DNA of 64,000 nt from Novosphingobium sp. BW1 (GCF_008107685.1 NZ_VIRF01000041.1:310001-374000); one strand, 5' to 3'. Positions 1 through 10,841 are shown, counted from the stretch's first letter. Notes: generated by a model not told the origin, from the letters alone. Translations and numbers: made by a program.

Positions 1-686
1 TCCGATGACCCGACGAAGCTGACCGCCGCGATGTCAGGGTGATCGAGGATCGCATCGACCATGACCTTGTCGCCATGCACAACCTGCAGCACGCCGTCGG
101 GCGCTCCCGCCTCGCGCAGCAGTTCGCACAGGCGATTGGGTACCGAAGGGTCGCGCTCGGATGGCTTGAGGATGAAGGTGTTCCCGCAAGCGACGGCGGG
201 CGCAAACATCCACATCGGGATCATCGCGGGGAAGTTGAACGGAGTGATCCCCGCCCCCACGCCCAGCGGCTGGCGCATCGCGTAGACATCGATGCCCGGC
301 CCTGCTCCAAGGCTGTATTCGCCCTTGAGCGCCTGCGGGGTGCCGCAGCAGAATTCGACCACCTCAAGACCGCGCTGGATATCGCCCTTTGCATCCTCGA
401 CCACCTTGCCGTGCTCGCTGGAGAGGAGCTCGGCCAGTTCCTGCATGTTTGCCTCGATCAGCTGCTTGAAGGCGAACATCACGCGCGCCCGCTTTTGCGG
501 ATTGAGCGCGGCCCAGACCGGCTGGGCTTCCTTCGCAGCCGCGACGGCGCGGTCCAGATCGGCATCATCTCCCAAAACGACTTCTGCCTGAACCACGCCG
601 CGGTTCGGATCGTACACGGGCCCGGTCCGGGGCGCTCCGAAGCCGCCGCCCGCTCCGCCTGCGATCCTGTGTTCGATCCGTCGCAT
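1..686 (-). CDS. mmsA: Methylmalonate-semialdehyde dehydrogenase (CoA-acylating), N-terminal part
   Basis: This is the first 228 codons of a gene that runs off the left edge. The encoded protein is an aldehyde dehydrogenase that oxidises methylmalonate semialdehyde and malonate semialdehyde to propionyl-CoA and acetyl-CoA in valine and beta-alanine breakdown. The Rossmann-fold stretch GITPFNFPAMIPMWMFAPAV, followed by CGNTFILKPSERDPS, is characteristic of MmsA rather than of generic aldehyde dehydrogenases. The catalytic cysteine lies beyond the window. The start at 686 was chosen because AGAGGAAAGAGG lies directly upstream; an in-frame ATG slightly further upstream is less well placed. It is divergent from a LysR-type regulator that may control it. 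Confidence 0.9.
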   Translation of the reverse strand, partial: MRRIEHRIAGGAGGGFGAPRTGPVYDPNRGVVQAEVVLGDDADLDRAVAAAKEAQPVWAALNPQKRARVMFAFKQLIEANMQELAELLSSEHGKVVEDAKGDIQRGLEVVEFCCGTPQALKGEYSLGAGPGIDVYAMRQPLGVGAGITPFNFPAMIPMWMFAPAVACGNTFILKPSERDPSVPNRLCELLREAGAPDGVLQVVHGDKVMVDAILDHPDIAAVSFVGSS

Positions 687-824
687 CCTCTTTCCTCTCG
701 TCATCGCCATGGGTGGCGCTCGATGACGCCCCCAAATGTGCTGTACCGCTTCTTTTTTCGTCCGGTTACGGCCGGGATAGGATCGACACTATTTGCAGGC
801 AAGGTGCGTTTTTGTAATACTAAC

Positions 825-838
825 CTGCAAATTTGCAG
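825..838. promoter_or_regulatory. Perfect palindrome in the mmsA/LysR divergent promoter region
   Basis: CTGCAAATTTGCAG is a perfect 14-bp inverted repeat 33 bp before the LysR-family start. Its half site ATTTGCAG recurs in the same orientation at 791-798, 40 bp (close to four helical turns) away. The arrangement fits a LysR-type regulator binding its own divergent promoter, with a strong palindromic site and a weaker activation site. Binding is inferred; only the repeats are seen. Confidence 0.5.
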
Positions 839-870
839 CCATTAACACAGCCGCGGACGCAAGCTACCCC

Positions 871-1824
871 ATGCCCATTCCCGACGCCGACTGGAGCGAC
901 TACCAGGCCTTCCTCGCCATCGCCCGCAGTGGCCAGTTAGCCCGTGCGGCCCGCCGCCTCGGCGTGAACCCGACCACAATGGGCCGCCGCCTGCGCCGCC
1001 TCGAAGCCGCGCTGGGCACCACCCTCTTCGAGCAGACCCGCACCGGACAGGTCCTCACCGAAGCGGGTGAGACCCTGCTGACCGCGGTCGAACAGATGGA
1101 CCGCGCTGCGGCCGGTATCACGGGATCGGGCGAAGGCGAGGACGGGCTGACCGGCACCTTGCGGATCGGCACACCGGAAGGCTTTGCAACCGATTTTCTC
1201 AGCCCCCGCCTCGCGCATTTCCAGTCGCTTCACCCCGGCCTGTCGATCGACCTTGTCTCCGCGCCCGGCGAGGCGCTCAGTCCCGGGCGGCGCGAGGCCG
1301 ATGTCGCCATTGTCCTGGCCCGGCCACGCAAGGGCCCGCTCGTCGCGCACAAGCTCGCCGACTATGCGCTCGGCCTCTACGCTTCGGCGGACTACCTTGC
1401 CGGGCACGGGGTTCCCCAGGCGCCCGCCGATCTCCTCGAAGGGCATCGCCTTGTGGGCTACATCCCCGACCGGCTCCACGCGCCCGAACTGCGCTATCTC
1501 GACGAGGTCCATCCCGCACTCAAAGCCAGCCTGCGCGCGCCCAGCATCACAGCGCAGTACAGTCTCATCGCCAACGGGGCCGGTGTCGGCGTGCTCCCCG
1601 CCTTCATCGCACACGCCGATCCGCGCCTCGTCCCGGTGCTGTCCGACGTTCGGTTAGAACGCGCCTTCTGGTTCGTCACACACGAGGATATCCGCCGTTT
1701 GCCGCGCATCCGCGCCTTCCGGCAATGGCTTGACGAAACGGTCCGTGCGGGCGAGGAGGTCCTCATGCCGCGAAGCGCACGCGCCGCGCCCGAAAACGCA
1801 CGTAAAAAGGAACTCCCATCTTGA
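871..1824 (+). CDS. LysR-family transcriptional regulator
   Basis: A 317-residue LysR-type regulator. The N-terminal winged HTH (about residues 7-65) includes the pattern LARAARRLGVNPTTMGRRLR, and a periplasmic-binding-like effector domain follows (about 95-300). The reading frame is open upstream to 793, but the start at 871 gives the usual LTTR N-terminus and leaves the palindromic operator at 825-838 outside the gene. It is divergent from mmsA and its stop overlaps the TTG start of the flavin reductase gene (TTGA), so the two are probably translationally coupled. It may control mmsA, the reductase, or both. The effector is unknown. Confidence 0.85.
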   Translation: MPIPDADWSDYQAFLAIARSGQLARAARRLGVNPTTMGRRLRRLEAALGTTLFEQTRTGQVLTEAGETLLTAVEQMDRAAAGITGSGEGEDGLTGTLRIGTPEGFATDFLSPRLAHFQSLHPGLSIDLVSAPGEALSPGRREADVAIVLARPRKGPLVAHKLADYALGLYASADYLAGHGVPQAPADLLEGHRLVGYIPDRLHAPELRYLDEVHPALKASLRAPSITAQYSLIANGAGVGVLPAFIAHADPRLVPVLSDVRLERAFWFVTHEDIRRLPRIRAFRQWLDETVRAGEEVLMPRSARAAPENARKKELPS

Positions 1825-2312
1825 CGACAACCACGATCGATCCGGCCGAATTCCGCAAGGTCCTCGGCAGCTACCCGACGGGTGTGTGCGTCATCACCGC
1901 GCTGGACGGCGAGAAGCCGGCCGGCATGGTCGTCGGCTCGTTCACCTCTGTCTCGCTCGATCCCCCGCTTGTCGGCTTCTTCCCGGACAAGTCGTCCTCG
2001 TCCTGGCCGCTGATCGAAAAGCACGGCCACTTCTGCGTGAATGTCATGGGCTCGGACCAGCAGGACGTGTGCCGCTCGGTCGCGGCCAAGGGCGCCGAGA
2101 AGTTCGTTGGCGTCGACTATGTCCTCTCGGACAACAAGCTGCCCGTCATCGCCGATACCATCGCCAGCATCGAGTGCGAGCTCTACTCGGTCACCGAGGC
2201 GGGCGATCACTGGTTCGTGCTGGGCCGCGTCCTGCGCATGGAAACCGTGCGCAACGATGACCCCATGCTTTTCCACCGTGGCCGTTACGGCGGTTTTGCC
2301 GAGCGCATGTAA
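1821..2312 (+). CDS. Flavin reductase-like (FMN-binding split barrel) protein
   Basis: This 163-residue protein belongs to the flavin reductase domain family (HpaC/ActVB type), which uses NAD(P)H to make free reduced flavin for a partner monooxygenase. Family features are the start FRKVLGSYPTGVCVITA, the central MVVGSFTSVSLDPPLVGFF and the late GDHWFVLGRV segment with its flavin-contacting histidine. The start codon is TTG and overlaps the regulator's stop codon. No monooxygenase is visible nearby, so the partner is unknown. A strong hairpin with a T-run follows the gene. Confidence 0.82.
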   Translation: MTTTTIDPAEFRKVLGSYPTGVCVITALDGEKPAGMVVGSFTSVSLDPPLVGFFPDKSSSSWPLIEKHGHFCVNVMGSDQQDVCRSVAAKGAEKFVGVDYVLSDNKLPVIADTIASIECELYSVTEAGDHWFVLGRVLRMETVRNDDPMLFHRGRYGGFAERM

Positions 2313-2335
2313 GCACTGCAGACAAGGTGAAACCG

Positions 2336-2375
2336 AAAAAGGCCGCGCCCCCCACATGGGAGGCGCGGCCTTTTT
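2336..2375 (+). terminator. Rho-independent terminator (probably bidirectional)
   Basis: GGCCGCGCC at 2341-2349 pairs with GGCGCGGCC at 2362-2370. The stem is preceded by five A and followed by five T, so it can end both the flavin reductase transcript and the convergent acyltransferase transcript. Confidence 0.9.
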
Positions 2376-2397
2376 CATGGACCGATGCCGGTCCGCC

Positions 2398-3591
2398 TCA
2401 ACTGCGGGGCGCGGGCGCCGGATCGGCTTTGGGCAGGCGATGGGTCTTGTGCCGCTTGAGGCCGATCAGCGGGCGGAGCGGCCCAACTTCGCGCCCGATA
2501 AGGTAGAACAGCCAGGAACCGACCGCTACCGAACCGCACAGGATTGCAAATTCGGGGAGCGCGGTCAGCCCCCAGTCGCGGATCGGGTACATGACGAGCA
2601 CCATGATCGTCTGGTGCGCGATGTAGACCGGGAACACCGCCTCGGACAGCGTCTGGCGCCAAGGGTGGTTGAAGTTCCAGAAGCGGTCGGCGATCCCGAA
2701 CAGGGCGATGACCGCAGACCAACTCTCCACCGACTTGGCGAGTATCAGCGCATGGCGCCATTCCTGCGGTGTCGCGATGCGGCCCGGGTAGAGCCAGGAA
2801 TCGCACGCGACCCAGAAGAACCCGGCCAGCGCGGGTACGGCGGCAATCGGCCACTGGCGCGCAATCGAAGCGCGCAGCTCGGACGAGCCGCGCAGGAGAA
2901 AGCCGAACAGGAACATGCCCCCATAATGGAGGTGTGCCGCGCGGTCGTTCAGCAGGTTGTGCATGTCGGTCCAGCCATAGGGCACGTAATTGCGCACCAG
3001 GTAGACCAGCAGGATGCCTGCCGGGATCAGCAGCGGTCCGGCAAAGAGCCGCTCGAAACCAAGGCGCAGCGCCGCCTGCCAGGACGCGGGCAGCACCAGC
3101 ATAATCCCGCACATCGCCAGCGTGTAGGCCAGCAGGTGAATAACAAACCACAGGTGCATGATGCGCGGTACGTATTCATAGCGGATCTTCTGGAAGCTGA
3201 AGGCGTCGTGCAGGAAGTAGTAGACGTAGTCGTGCTCGTACCCGCTGTTGACGAGCCCCATGTAGGGCTGGGGCGGAACCACCACGATCAGCCCGAAGGC
3301 CAGCGGAATACCCAGGCGCTTGATCCGGCTCCATCCGAACTCCGACACCTGCCCCTTGTCGCGCGCCAGCAGCGCCGCGCTGGCGTAGCCCGAGATCGCG
3401 AAGAGGAGCGCGAGGCGCCAGGCGCTCATGCCCAGAAGCGGAATCTCGGCCCACCACACCACGCCCCGCGTAGGCGTCTGGTAACCCCAGGCAGTAAAGG
3501 AATAGCCCACGTGGTAGAAGATCAGGAGGATGAACGCACCAATGCGCAGCCAGTCCATTCCGTAGTGACGCTGTGAAGGGGCGGGAGTCAT
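2398..3591 (-). CDS. Acyltransferase 3 family membrane protein (OpgC-like)
   Basis: A 397-residue polytopic inner-membrane protein with about ten hydrophobic segments. The N-terminus RHYGMDWLRIGAFILLIFYH carries the arginine and histidine typical of acyltransferase-3 proteins, which move acyl or succinyl groups from the cytoplasm onto extracytoplasmic glycans. The family includes OpgC (glucan succinylation) and O-antigen acetylases. The segment VFPVYIAHQTIMVLVMY near the C-terminus matches the family's last helices. The substrate cannot be read from the sequence. It is a single gene, convergent with the flavin reductase and divergent from the LacI-type regulator. Confidence 0.85.
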   Translation of the reverse strand: MTPAPSQRHYGMDWLRIGAFILLIFYHVGYSFTAWGYQTPTRGVVWWAEIPLLGMSAWRLALLFAISGYASAALLARDKGQVSEFGWSRIKRLGIPLAFGLIVVVPPQPYMGLVNSGYEHDYVYYFLHDAFSFQKIRYEYVPRIMHLWFVIHLLAYTLAMCGIMLVLPASWQAALRLGFERLFAGPLLIPAGILLVYLVRNYVPYGWTDMHNLLNDRAAHLHYGGMFLFGFLLRGSSELRASIARQWPIAAVPALAGFFWVACDSWLYPGRIATPQEWRHALILAKSVESWSAVIALFGIADRFWNFNHPWRQTLSEAVFPVYIAHQTIMVLVMYPIRDWGLTALPEFAILCGSVAVGSWLFYLIGREVGPLRPLIGLKRHKTHRLPKADPAPAPRS

Positions 3592-3696
3592 CCAGGTACC
3601 ATGTCAGAGCCGAGCGGGCGGCAGGAAGGTGGTCCTTTAGGCGGGTTCATCAGGCGGCGCAATTGCCGCCTCGGCACGCATGGGGCCGCCCATGTG

Positions 3697-3711
3697 GGAA
3701 CGAACCGTTCC
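3697..3711. promoter_or_regulatory. Inverted repeats upstream of the LacI-type regulator
   Basis: GGAACGAACCGTTCC is a 6-bp inverted repeat with a 3-bp spacer. TTCG-GAT-CGAA follows at 3714-3724. If translation of the regulator starts at 3767, these lie in its leader and are candidate autoregulatory operators. This is inference. Confidence 0.3.
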
Positions 3712-3766
3712 GTTTCGGATCGAACACCTTTGGCCAGCGCTGTCAGGACGGGGCACCAGTCCCTGC

Positions 3767-5305
<1,539 letters not shown>

Positions 5306-5415
5306 GTGTGCCTTCTGCCCAATTTTTACCGATTGTTGCTGCGATTGAAACGGGCCGTGCGCACCCTAGATTCAACGGGACGAAGTTTCACGAAACACAA
5401 GGAGTTGATGAAGCC

Positions 5416-6399
5416 GTGAACGGTTTGAAGACAGTCATGCTGCTGTCGGCGCTGACCGCGCTTTTCATGGGGCTGGGCTACCTCTTCGGAGGAGCCGGTG
5501 GCGCCATGCTGGCTCTGCTCGTGGCTGCGGGCATGAACCTGTTCACCTTCTGGAATGCGGACCGCATCGTCCTTCGCATGCACAACGCGCGCGAGGTCGA
5601 CGCCGGGAGCGCGCCGCAATTCTACCGCATGATCGAACGCCTTGCCCACAACGCCGGGCTGCCGATGCCGCGGGTCTACATCGTGGACACTCCTGCCCCC
5701 AACGCCTTTGCCACCGGCCGCAATCCCGAAAACGCGGCTGTCGCAGCCACCGCAGGCCTTCTCGACATGCTGGACGAAGACGAAGTGGCCGCCGTCATGG
5801 CCCATGAACTGGGCCACGTGCGCAACCGTGACACGCTCATCATGACGATGGTTGCGACGATCGCGGGCGCCATCTCGATGCTGGCCAATTTTGGCCTGTT
5901 CTTCGGACATGGCGGGGGGGAGGATCGGCCCAACCCGGTCGCGGCCATTGCCGCCGTGTTCATGGCTCCCTTTGCTGCGGTGATCGTCCAGATGGCGATC
6001 AGTCGCACTCGTGAATACGGGGCAGACAAGGCCGGCGCGGAGATCTGCGGCGCCCCGCAGGCGCTTGCCTCGGCGCTCTCCAAGATCGCCGGGCCCGCCG
6101 CGCATACCCGAAACCCCGCCGTGGAACGCAACCCGGCGGCGGCGCAGCTTTATATCGTTCCCTCCAGCGTCTCGGACCTCTTCTCCACACACCCCGCCAC
6201 GGAGAAGCGCATCGCCGCGCTGATGGCAATGGAGGGCGCAAGCCGGATCGTGCGCCACGCCTCGGGCGAACACCTCGAGGCGGCGCCGCACTCTCCCGCG
6301 CCCTCGTCGGCGAACGCAGGTGGGAACCGCCCCTCGGTACCCTCCTCGCGCAAGAGCACACCCGGGCGCTCCGCACTCGATCCTAACCGCTGGCGCTGA
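5416..6399 (+). CDS. htpX: Membrane zinc metalloprotease HtpX (M48)
   Basis: HtpX is an inner-membrane M48 protease that removes damaged membrane proteins during heat or envelope stress. The 327-residue protein has two N-terminal membrane helices ([20 protein letters not shown] onward), the zinc motif HELGH in [16 protein letters not shown], the downstream glutamate helix [16 protein letters not shown], and two further hydrophobic segments between them. The GTG at 5416 was chosen because AAGGAG sits 11 bases upstream and this gives the standard N-terminus; the frame is open much further back, into the regulator gene. The low-complexity C-terminal tail (about 50 residues) is longer than usual. 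Confidence 0.92.
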   Translation: MNGLKTVMLLSALTALFMGLGYLFGGAGGAMLALLVAAGMNLFTFWNADRIVLRMHNAREVDAGSAPQFYRMIERLAHNAGLPMPRVYIVDTPAPNAFATGRNPENAAVAATAGLLDMLDEDEVAAVMAHELGHVRNRDTLIMTMVATIAGAISMLANFGLFFGHGGGEDRPNPVAAIAAVFMAPFAAVIVQMAISRTREYGADKAGAEICGAPQALASALSKIAGPAAHTRNPAVERNPAAAQLYIVPSSVSDLFSTHPATEKRIAALMAMEGASRIVRHASGEHLEAAPHSPAPSSANAGGNRPSVPSSRKSTPGRSALDPNRWR

Positions 6400-6474
6400 C
6401 CTGCGCACTGGACACTGCGGCGAAGTCGTCCAGACAATCAAGGGGCGTGATCTGGACAGCCCCTCGCCCGAGCC

Positions 6475-7167
6475 CGCATCGTCTCCCATCCCGCGCCCGA
6501 CGGCACGGCGATCCACGCCGACCTGACGCTCCCCAAGGCCCCTGCAACCCAATTACCTGGGATCGGACGGCTATGGCGAAATGTTCGAGGAACTCGGCCG
6601 CGACCAGATCGGACGCGGCATGCAGGACGACCTCGACGACGGGATGGAATGGCTGGTGGCACAGGGCATTGCCGATCGGGCGCGCGCGTGCCTCGTGGCA
6701 GCAACTATGGCAGCTACGCCGCACTAGGGGGCGTCATCCGCAATCCCGAGCGCTACCGCTTCGCGGCCAGCTTTGCCGGGGGTACCGAATAGGCCTGCCA
6801 GTTTCGCCACCAGCGCCAGCATTTCTTCTCACGTGGGAAGCGGCGCTGGCGGGAACGGCTGGAGGGAAACGAGGATAGCTTCCGTTTCGAGGACGTATCT
6901 CCGACCTACCAGATCGCTCGGCGTACGCGCCCCATCCTCGTCACCCATGGCAAGAAGGACGGCCGTGTCCCCCACAGCCAGTTCTATCTGCTCGAGAAGG
7001 CCGCCAAACAGGCGAACGTCGCGATGCAGACGCTGATCTTCCAGGATGAAGGCCACGGTTTCTCGGAATCGAAGAACAAGGCCAGTTGGTACGAAACGCT
7101 CGGCGCGTTCCTGGCCAAGCGCAACCCGGCGGACAACCCTTCCCAAAAGCTCGTCCGCACGCGTTGA
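6475..7167 (+). pseudogene. Degraded S9 (prolyl oligopeptidase-type) peptidase fragment
   Basis: Pieces of an S9 peptidase catalytic domain lie in different frames. They are a start-like segment RIVSHPAPDGTAIHADLTLP, a piece reading YLGSDGYGEMFEELG, a nucleophile-elbow segment GSNYGSYAALGGVIRNPERY, and an open C-terminal stretch with THGKKDGRVPHSQ and DEGHGFSESKN that ends at 7167. Internal stops and frame changes interrupt it. In the elbow the serine expected before YGGYAAL is asparagine, so even a repaired protein would lack its nucleophile. The N-terminal propeller is missing. It is convergent with the intact S9 gene that follows. Confidence 0.8.
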
Positions 7168-7173
7168 AAAGGC

Positions 7174-9444
7174 TCAATCCTCGCCCGTGATGCCATGTCG
7201 TTCGAGGAAGTCGAAGATTGTGTTCCAGACATGGACGCTGATCTTCGGGCCACCGACCGAATGGGTGTGGCCAGGGTAGAACATCATTTCGAAGGGCTTC
7301 GCCTCGTTTTGGAGCTTTGCAGCCAGCGCGGTCGAATTTTCGAAGACGACATTGTCATCGGCCATGCCGTGGATCAGCAGCAGAGGATCGGCAATCTTCG
7401 GCGCATCCTCAATGGCGGCCGACGCGGCATAGGCCTCGGGCACCTGGCGCGGGTCGCCCATGTAGCGCTCGGTATAGTGGGTGTCGTAGAGCTCCCACTT
7501 GGTCACTGGCGCGCCAGAGATACCGGCGGCGTAAAGCCCCTGGTCCGCTTCCAGCATCTTGAGCGTCATGTAGCCACCATAGGACCAGCCGTAGGTCACG
7601 ATCTTGTCCGGATCGACGAAGTCGAGCGTCCTGAGATACTGCGCACCCGCCTTCTGGTCGGCCACCTCGACGGTGCCCATGGCCTCACGAATCTGCTTCT
7701 CGAATTCCACGCCGCGATGCGCACTGCCCCGGTTGTCGAGGCGGAAGTAGATGAAGCCCTTGTCGACTATCGCCTGCGGACGCGCGCCCAGCCAGGCCTT
7801 CGACACAGTCTGAACGTGCGGGCCGCCGTAGTGCTCGAAGAAGACGGGATAGGTCTTGCCCGGCTTCAGTTCCGGCGTGATCATCATCCAGTGCAGGTCC
7901 GAACCATCCTCGGCCTCCACCGTCCCGAAGCTGGGAGCCCGGTGGCTGGCAAGGTAAGGCGCGTAAGGATGCTCGGCGTCGAGCTTGTTCTCTTCCACCC
8001 AGGCGAGACGCGTGCCGGTGCCATCGGCAATGTAGCTCTGCGGCGGCTGATCGGGCGAGGAACGCGAGATGACCAGTGTCGAGGCGTCCTGGCTGGCGGC
8101 CGCCGAATTGGCCCATTCGAGCTCGGTCAGGCGCTCAGGCGTGCCGGGATTTTCCAGATCGATCACATAGACCTGGGGCGCCAGCACATCGTCACGCGTT
8201 CCGGTGAAGATAACGCGGCCCTTGGCCTCGTCCACGCCGACAAGGCTGGAGACTTCCCAGTTGCCGCTGGTAAGCGCCGTCCATGCACCGTCCTTGAAGC
8301 GGTAGAGATGGCCAAAGCCGCTGCGCTCGGACCACCACACAAGACTGCCGTCCTTGAGGAAGCGGTAGCTGTCCGACAGGTTGATCCAGCTGCCCTCAGC
8401 CGCCGTTTCGCTAAAGAGCACCTGCGAGGTGCCGGTTGCGGGATCGACCGCAAGCATGTCGAGCCGGTCCTGCGCGCGATTCTGGCGCTGGACGTAAAGC
8501 GTCTTGCCATCGCGCGACCAGTTGACGCGCGCGATGTATATGTCCGGGTCCGCGCCCAGGTCCACCTCGACGCGGGCCGAACCATCGGGCTTCATCACAT
8601 GGAGCGAGACAAGGACGTTGGGGGTGCCAGCGGCAGGATAGCGCTGCGCGTAGATCTTGGTGCCCTCGGCGCCGATGGCCGCGCGCTGGACGATCCCGAC
8701 CGGGGCCTCGTCGTAGCGCTCGACCGCGATGTGCGCCTCGTCGAGAGCCCACCAATAGCCGGTAAGGCGCGCCATTTCTTCCTGGGCGACGAACTCGGCT
8801 TCGCCCCAGTGGACAGTTTGGGACGTTTCCTCGGGCGTGACCGGTTTCTGCGACCGGCCCGTCTTGCCCACCAGGAGGCGGCCGCCACGCACATAGGACA
8901 CATACGTCCCCGACGGGCTGAGCGCGGGGTTCAGTTCATCGCCTTCGTCGTCGGTCAGGCGGGTGACCTTGCCATCGAGCCCGGCGAGGAAGAGGTCCCC
9001 GTCGAGCGGCACCAGCAGGGAGGCCGAATCCTCGTTCCAGGCGTAGTCGACGATCCCCTTGAGGTCGCCAATGCGCTGGCGTTCGCGCTGCATCTTCTCG
9101 GCCTCGCTGAGCTCGCGGCCCGTCCCCAGCGACAGCGAATCGACCAGCATGCGCCATTCCCCGCCCTTGCGGTCATATCCCCACAGGTCATAGCGCTCAC
9201 GGTCGTCCGGGCGGTTGCGCAGCAGCGTCAGGTAACGGCCATCAGGCGAAATGCGGACCTGGCGCGGGCTCAGGCCATTGAGCGCAGGACTGGCAAAGAC
9301 ACGCGTGAAATCGAGCGTGGCAGCGGAAGTCGATTGAGGCATGGACGTCTTTCCGGCGGTATCCGCCTTGGCGAAGGACAGGGTCGGCAGGGCAACCGGC
9401 AGGGCGGCGACAAGGCCAGCCATCAGCAGATGTCGTGTTCTCAT
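7174..9444 (-). CDS. S9B dipeptidyl peptidase IV-type peptidase
   Basis: A 756-residue exported serine peptidase. It has a Sec signal peptide (MRTRHLLMAGLVAALPVALP, cleavage near SFA-KA), a beta-propeller domain (about 50-480) and an alpha/beta-hydrolase domain. The catalytic serine is in YGWSYGGYMT (Ser621), the acid in HGMADDNV (about 697) and the histidine in YPGHTHS (about 727). The propeller carries the paired glutamates EFVAQEEMARLTGYWW, typical of DPP-IV for gripping the substrate N-terminus. It probably releases N-terminal dipeptides (Xaa-Pro) in the periplasm for peptide utilisation. Confidence 0.9.
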   Translation of the reverse strand: MRTRHLLMAGLVAALPVALPTLSFAKADTAGKTSMPQSTSAATLDFTRVFASPALNGLSPRQVRISPDGRYLTLLRNRPDDRERYDLWGYDRKGGEWRMLVDSLSLGTGRELSEAEKMQRERQRIGDLKGIVDYAWNEDSASLLVPLDGDLFLAGLDGKVTRLTDDEGDELNPALSPSGTYVSYVRGGRLLVGKTGRSQKPVTPEETSQTVHWGEAEFVAQEEMARLTGYWWALDEAHIAVERYDEAPVGIVQRAAIGAEGTKIYAQRYPAAGTPNVLVSLHVMKPDGSARVEVDLGADPDIYIARVNWSRDGKTLYVQRQNRAQDRLDMLAVDPATGTSQVLFSETAAEGSWINLSDSYRFLKDGSLVWWSERSGFGHLYRFKDGAWTALTSGNWEVSSLVGVDEAKGRVIFTGTRDDVLAPQVYVIDLENPGTPERLTELEWANSAAASQDASTLVISRSSPDQPPQSYIADGTGTRLAWVEENKLDAEHPYAPYLASHRAPSFGTVEAEDGSDLHWMMITPELKPGKTYPVFFEHYGGPHVQTVSKAWLGARPQAIVDKGFIYFRLDNRGSAHRGVEFEKQIREAMGTVEVADQKAGAQYLRTLDFVDPDKIVTYGWSYGGYMTLKMLEADQGLYAAGISGAPVTKWELYDTHYTERYMGDPRQVPEAYAASAAIEDAPKIADPLLLIHGMADDNVVFENSTALAAKLQNEAKPFEMMFYPGHTHSVGGPKISVHVWNTIFDFLERHGITGED

Positions 9445-9492
9445 GGAAGGGGAATAGCAGACTGGGCGGGCGATGCCAGATGCCCGCGCGCC

Positions 9493-10296
9493 TCAATCCG
9501 CAGTGGTCAGCGCCGCCACCAGGTCCTTGACCTTCTTCTGGCGCCATTGCGGGCGCGGGGCCAGCAGCCAGTACGCGCGCCTACAGGGCTTAGCCTTTGC
9601 TTCCAGTTCCTGCGCGCTCCAGTTGGCAAGTCCTTGTGCCAGAAGCGCGGGCACGCGCACGCGGCCCATGCCCGCGTTCGCCGCAGCAACGGCCTGTCCA
9701 GCATCGCTGACGATGATCGGGGGCTTGTTCTCTTCGCTGCCCTCTCCCTGACCGCACGGATCGGGATCGCCCGGCCAGCCGATCCAGTCGCCCTCGCCGA
9801 TCTCGACCCAGTCGGCAGTGCCCAATTGCACCCCTTCCAGATCGCCGGGCCCGTCGATCCAGCGCACGGCAAGATCGAGATTGGCCTCGGTAAAGTCGGT
9901 CATCTCACCATCGACAAGCGCATAGCGCACCTGCGGGTTGGCCTTGCGGAACGCGGCGAGGCGCGGCGCCAGCCAGGCCGCGAAGAATTCGCGCGGAGCA
10001 GCGATCGTGTAGACAAGGCTCGACTGGCCCGCCTGCATCGACTGCACCGCATCCTCGAACTGAAGAAACCCGCTGCGCAGCGCGGCAAGCCCCGCCCCCG
10101 CCTCATCGGTGAGCTCAAGGCCCTTGCTGGTGCGGCGAAAGAGGACAACGCCCAGGACATCCTCGAGCGCACGGATCTGCTGGCCGACGGCCGCAGGCGT
10201 CACCGCCAATTCATCCGCTGCGCGGGTAAAGGAGAGGTGTCGGGCCGCCGCGTCGAAGACGCGCAAGGCATTCAAGGGCAGGTGCGAACGCTTCAT
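9493..10296 (-). CDS. LysR-family regulator, GcvA-like
   Basis: A 267-residue LysR-type regulator with the N-terminal signature PLNALRVFDAAARHLSFTRA and HTH ELAVTPAAVGQQIRALE, typical of the GcvA subgroup. The effector domain is short compared with the usual 300-residue total. A CTAGGCCTAG palindrome lies at 10306-10315, just upstream of the start, and could be an autoregulatory site. The target is unknown. The neighbouring peptidase gene is on the same strand downstream, 48 bp away, so co-transcription is possible. Confidence 0.82.
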   Translation of the reverse strand: MKRSHLPLNALRVFDAAARHLSFTRAADELAVTPAAVGQQIRALEDVLGVVLFRRTSKGLELTDEAGAGLAALRSGFLQFEDAVQSMQAGQSSLVYTIAAPREFFAAWLAPRLAAFRKANPQVRYALVDGEMTDFTEANLDLAVRWIDGPGDLEGVQLGTADWVEIGEGDWIGWPGDPDPCGQGEGSEENKPPIIVSDAGQAVAAANAGMGRVRVPALLAQGLANWSAQELEAKAKPCRRAYWLLAPRPQWRQKKVKDLVAALTTAD

Positions 10297-10374
10297 AGCG
10301 TTTTTCTAGGCCTAGGCGCGGCCACGGGCAAGCCGCTCCGCACCGCTTTGGCCTTCCTGTAACGTGCGAAAAAA

Positions 10375-10773
10375 TCAGCCCGCCGTCGCGGGAGCGGCGA
10401 GCGGAAAGAACGGGATCTGTGTCTGCAGTTCGGAACCGTCGTCGCGGCGGAAGATGTAGTGACCTTCCATGCTGCCCTGGGGCGTGGGCAAAGGGCACCC
10501 GGACACGTAATCGTGCGAGGCACCGGGCGCGAGGACCGGCTGTTCGCCTACAACCCCGTCGCCATCGACCACGCTGACTTCGCCGTTGCCATCGGTGATG
10601 CGCCAGTGGCGGCTCATCAGCTTGATGATACCTTCCGTGCCGTTCTCGATACGGATGTGGTATACCCAGAACCATTTGCCCGCTTCGATCCGCGATTGCT
10701 CAGGAAGGAAGTTCACCGCGACGCGAACCGTCACGCCTTCGGAAATGGCGGCATGCTGAAACAGTTCTTTCAT
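10375..10773 (-). CDS. apaG: ApaG domain protein
   Basis: A 132-residue ApaG protein with a fibronectin-III-like fold. Family features are YHIRIENGTEGIIKLMSRHW, VVGEQPVLAPGASHDYVSG and GSMEGHYIF. ApaG proteins are linked to ApaH/CorC functions and divalent-cation phenotypes, but their biochemical role is not settled. The start at the methionine of MKELFQHAAISEG gives the usual length; the frame is open a further 31 codons upstream. It is a single gene. Confidence 0.92.
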   Translation of the reverse strand: MKELFQHAAISEGVTVRVAVNFLPEQSRIEAGKWFWVYHIRIENGTEGIIKLMSRHWRITDGNGEVSVVDGDGVVGEQPVLAPGASHDYVSGCPLPTPQGSMEGHYIFRRDDGSELQTQIPFFPLAAPATAG

Positions 10774-10841
10774 GGATCTAGAGTAGCGACAAAAGCACGC
10801 CGGGACAACCTCGTTACCCACGTTCCGGTACCTTGTGCACG

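Noticed and set aside
39..845. Rightward 268-codon ORF at the left edge
   Set aside because: It lies antisense to mmsA, whose protein sequence is clearly conserved; the frame is a high-GC shadow.
2041..3576. Rightward 511-codon ORF
   Set aside because: It spans the flavin reductase end, a strong terminator and the reverse strand of the acyltransferase gene, and shows no protein-like pattern.
7195..10362. Rightward 1055-codon ORF
   Set aside because: It is antisense to the DPP-IV and LysR-type genes, both recognised with catalytic or HTH motifs. The translation has no domain pattern.
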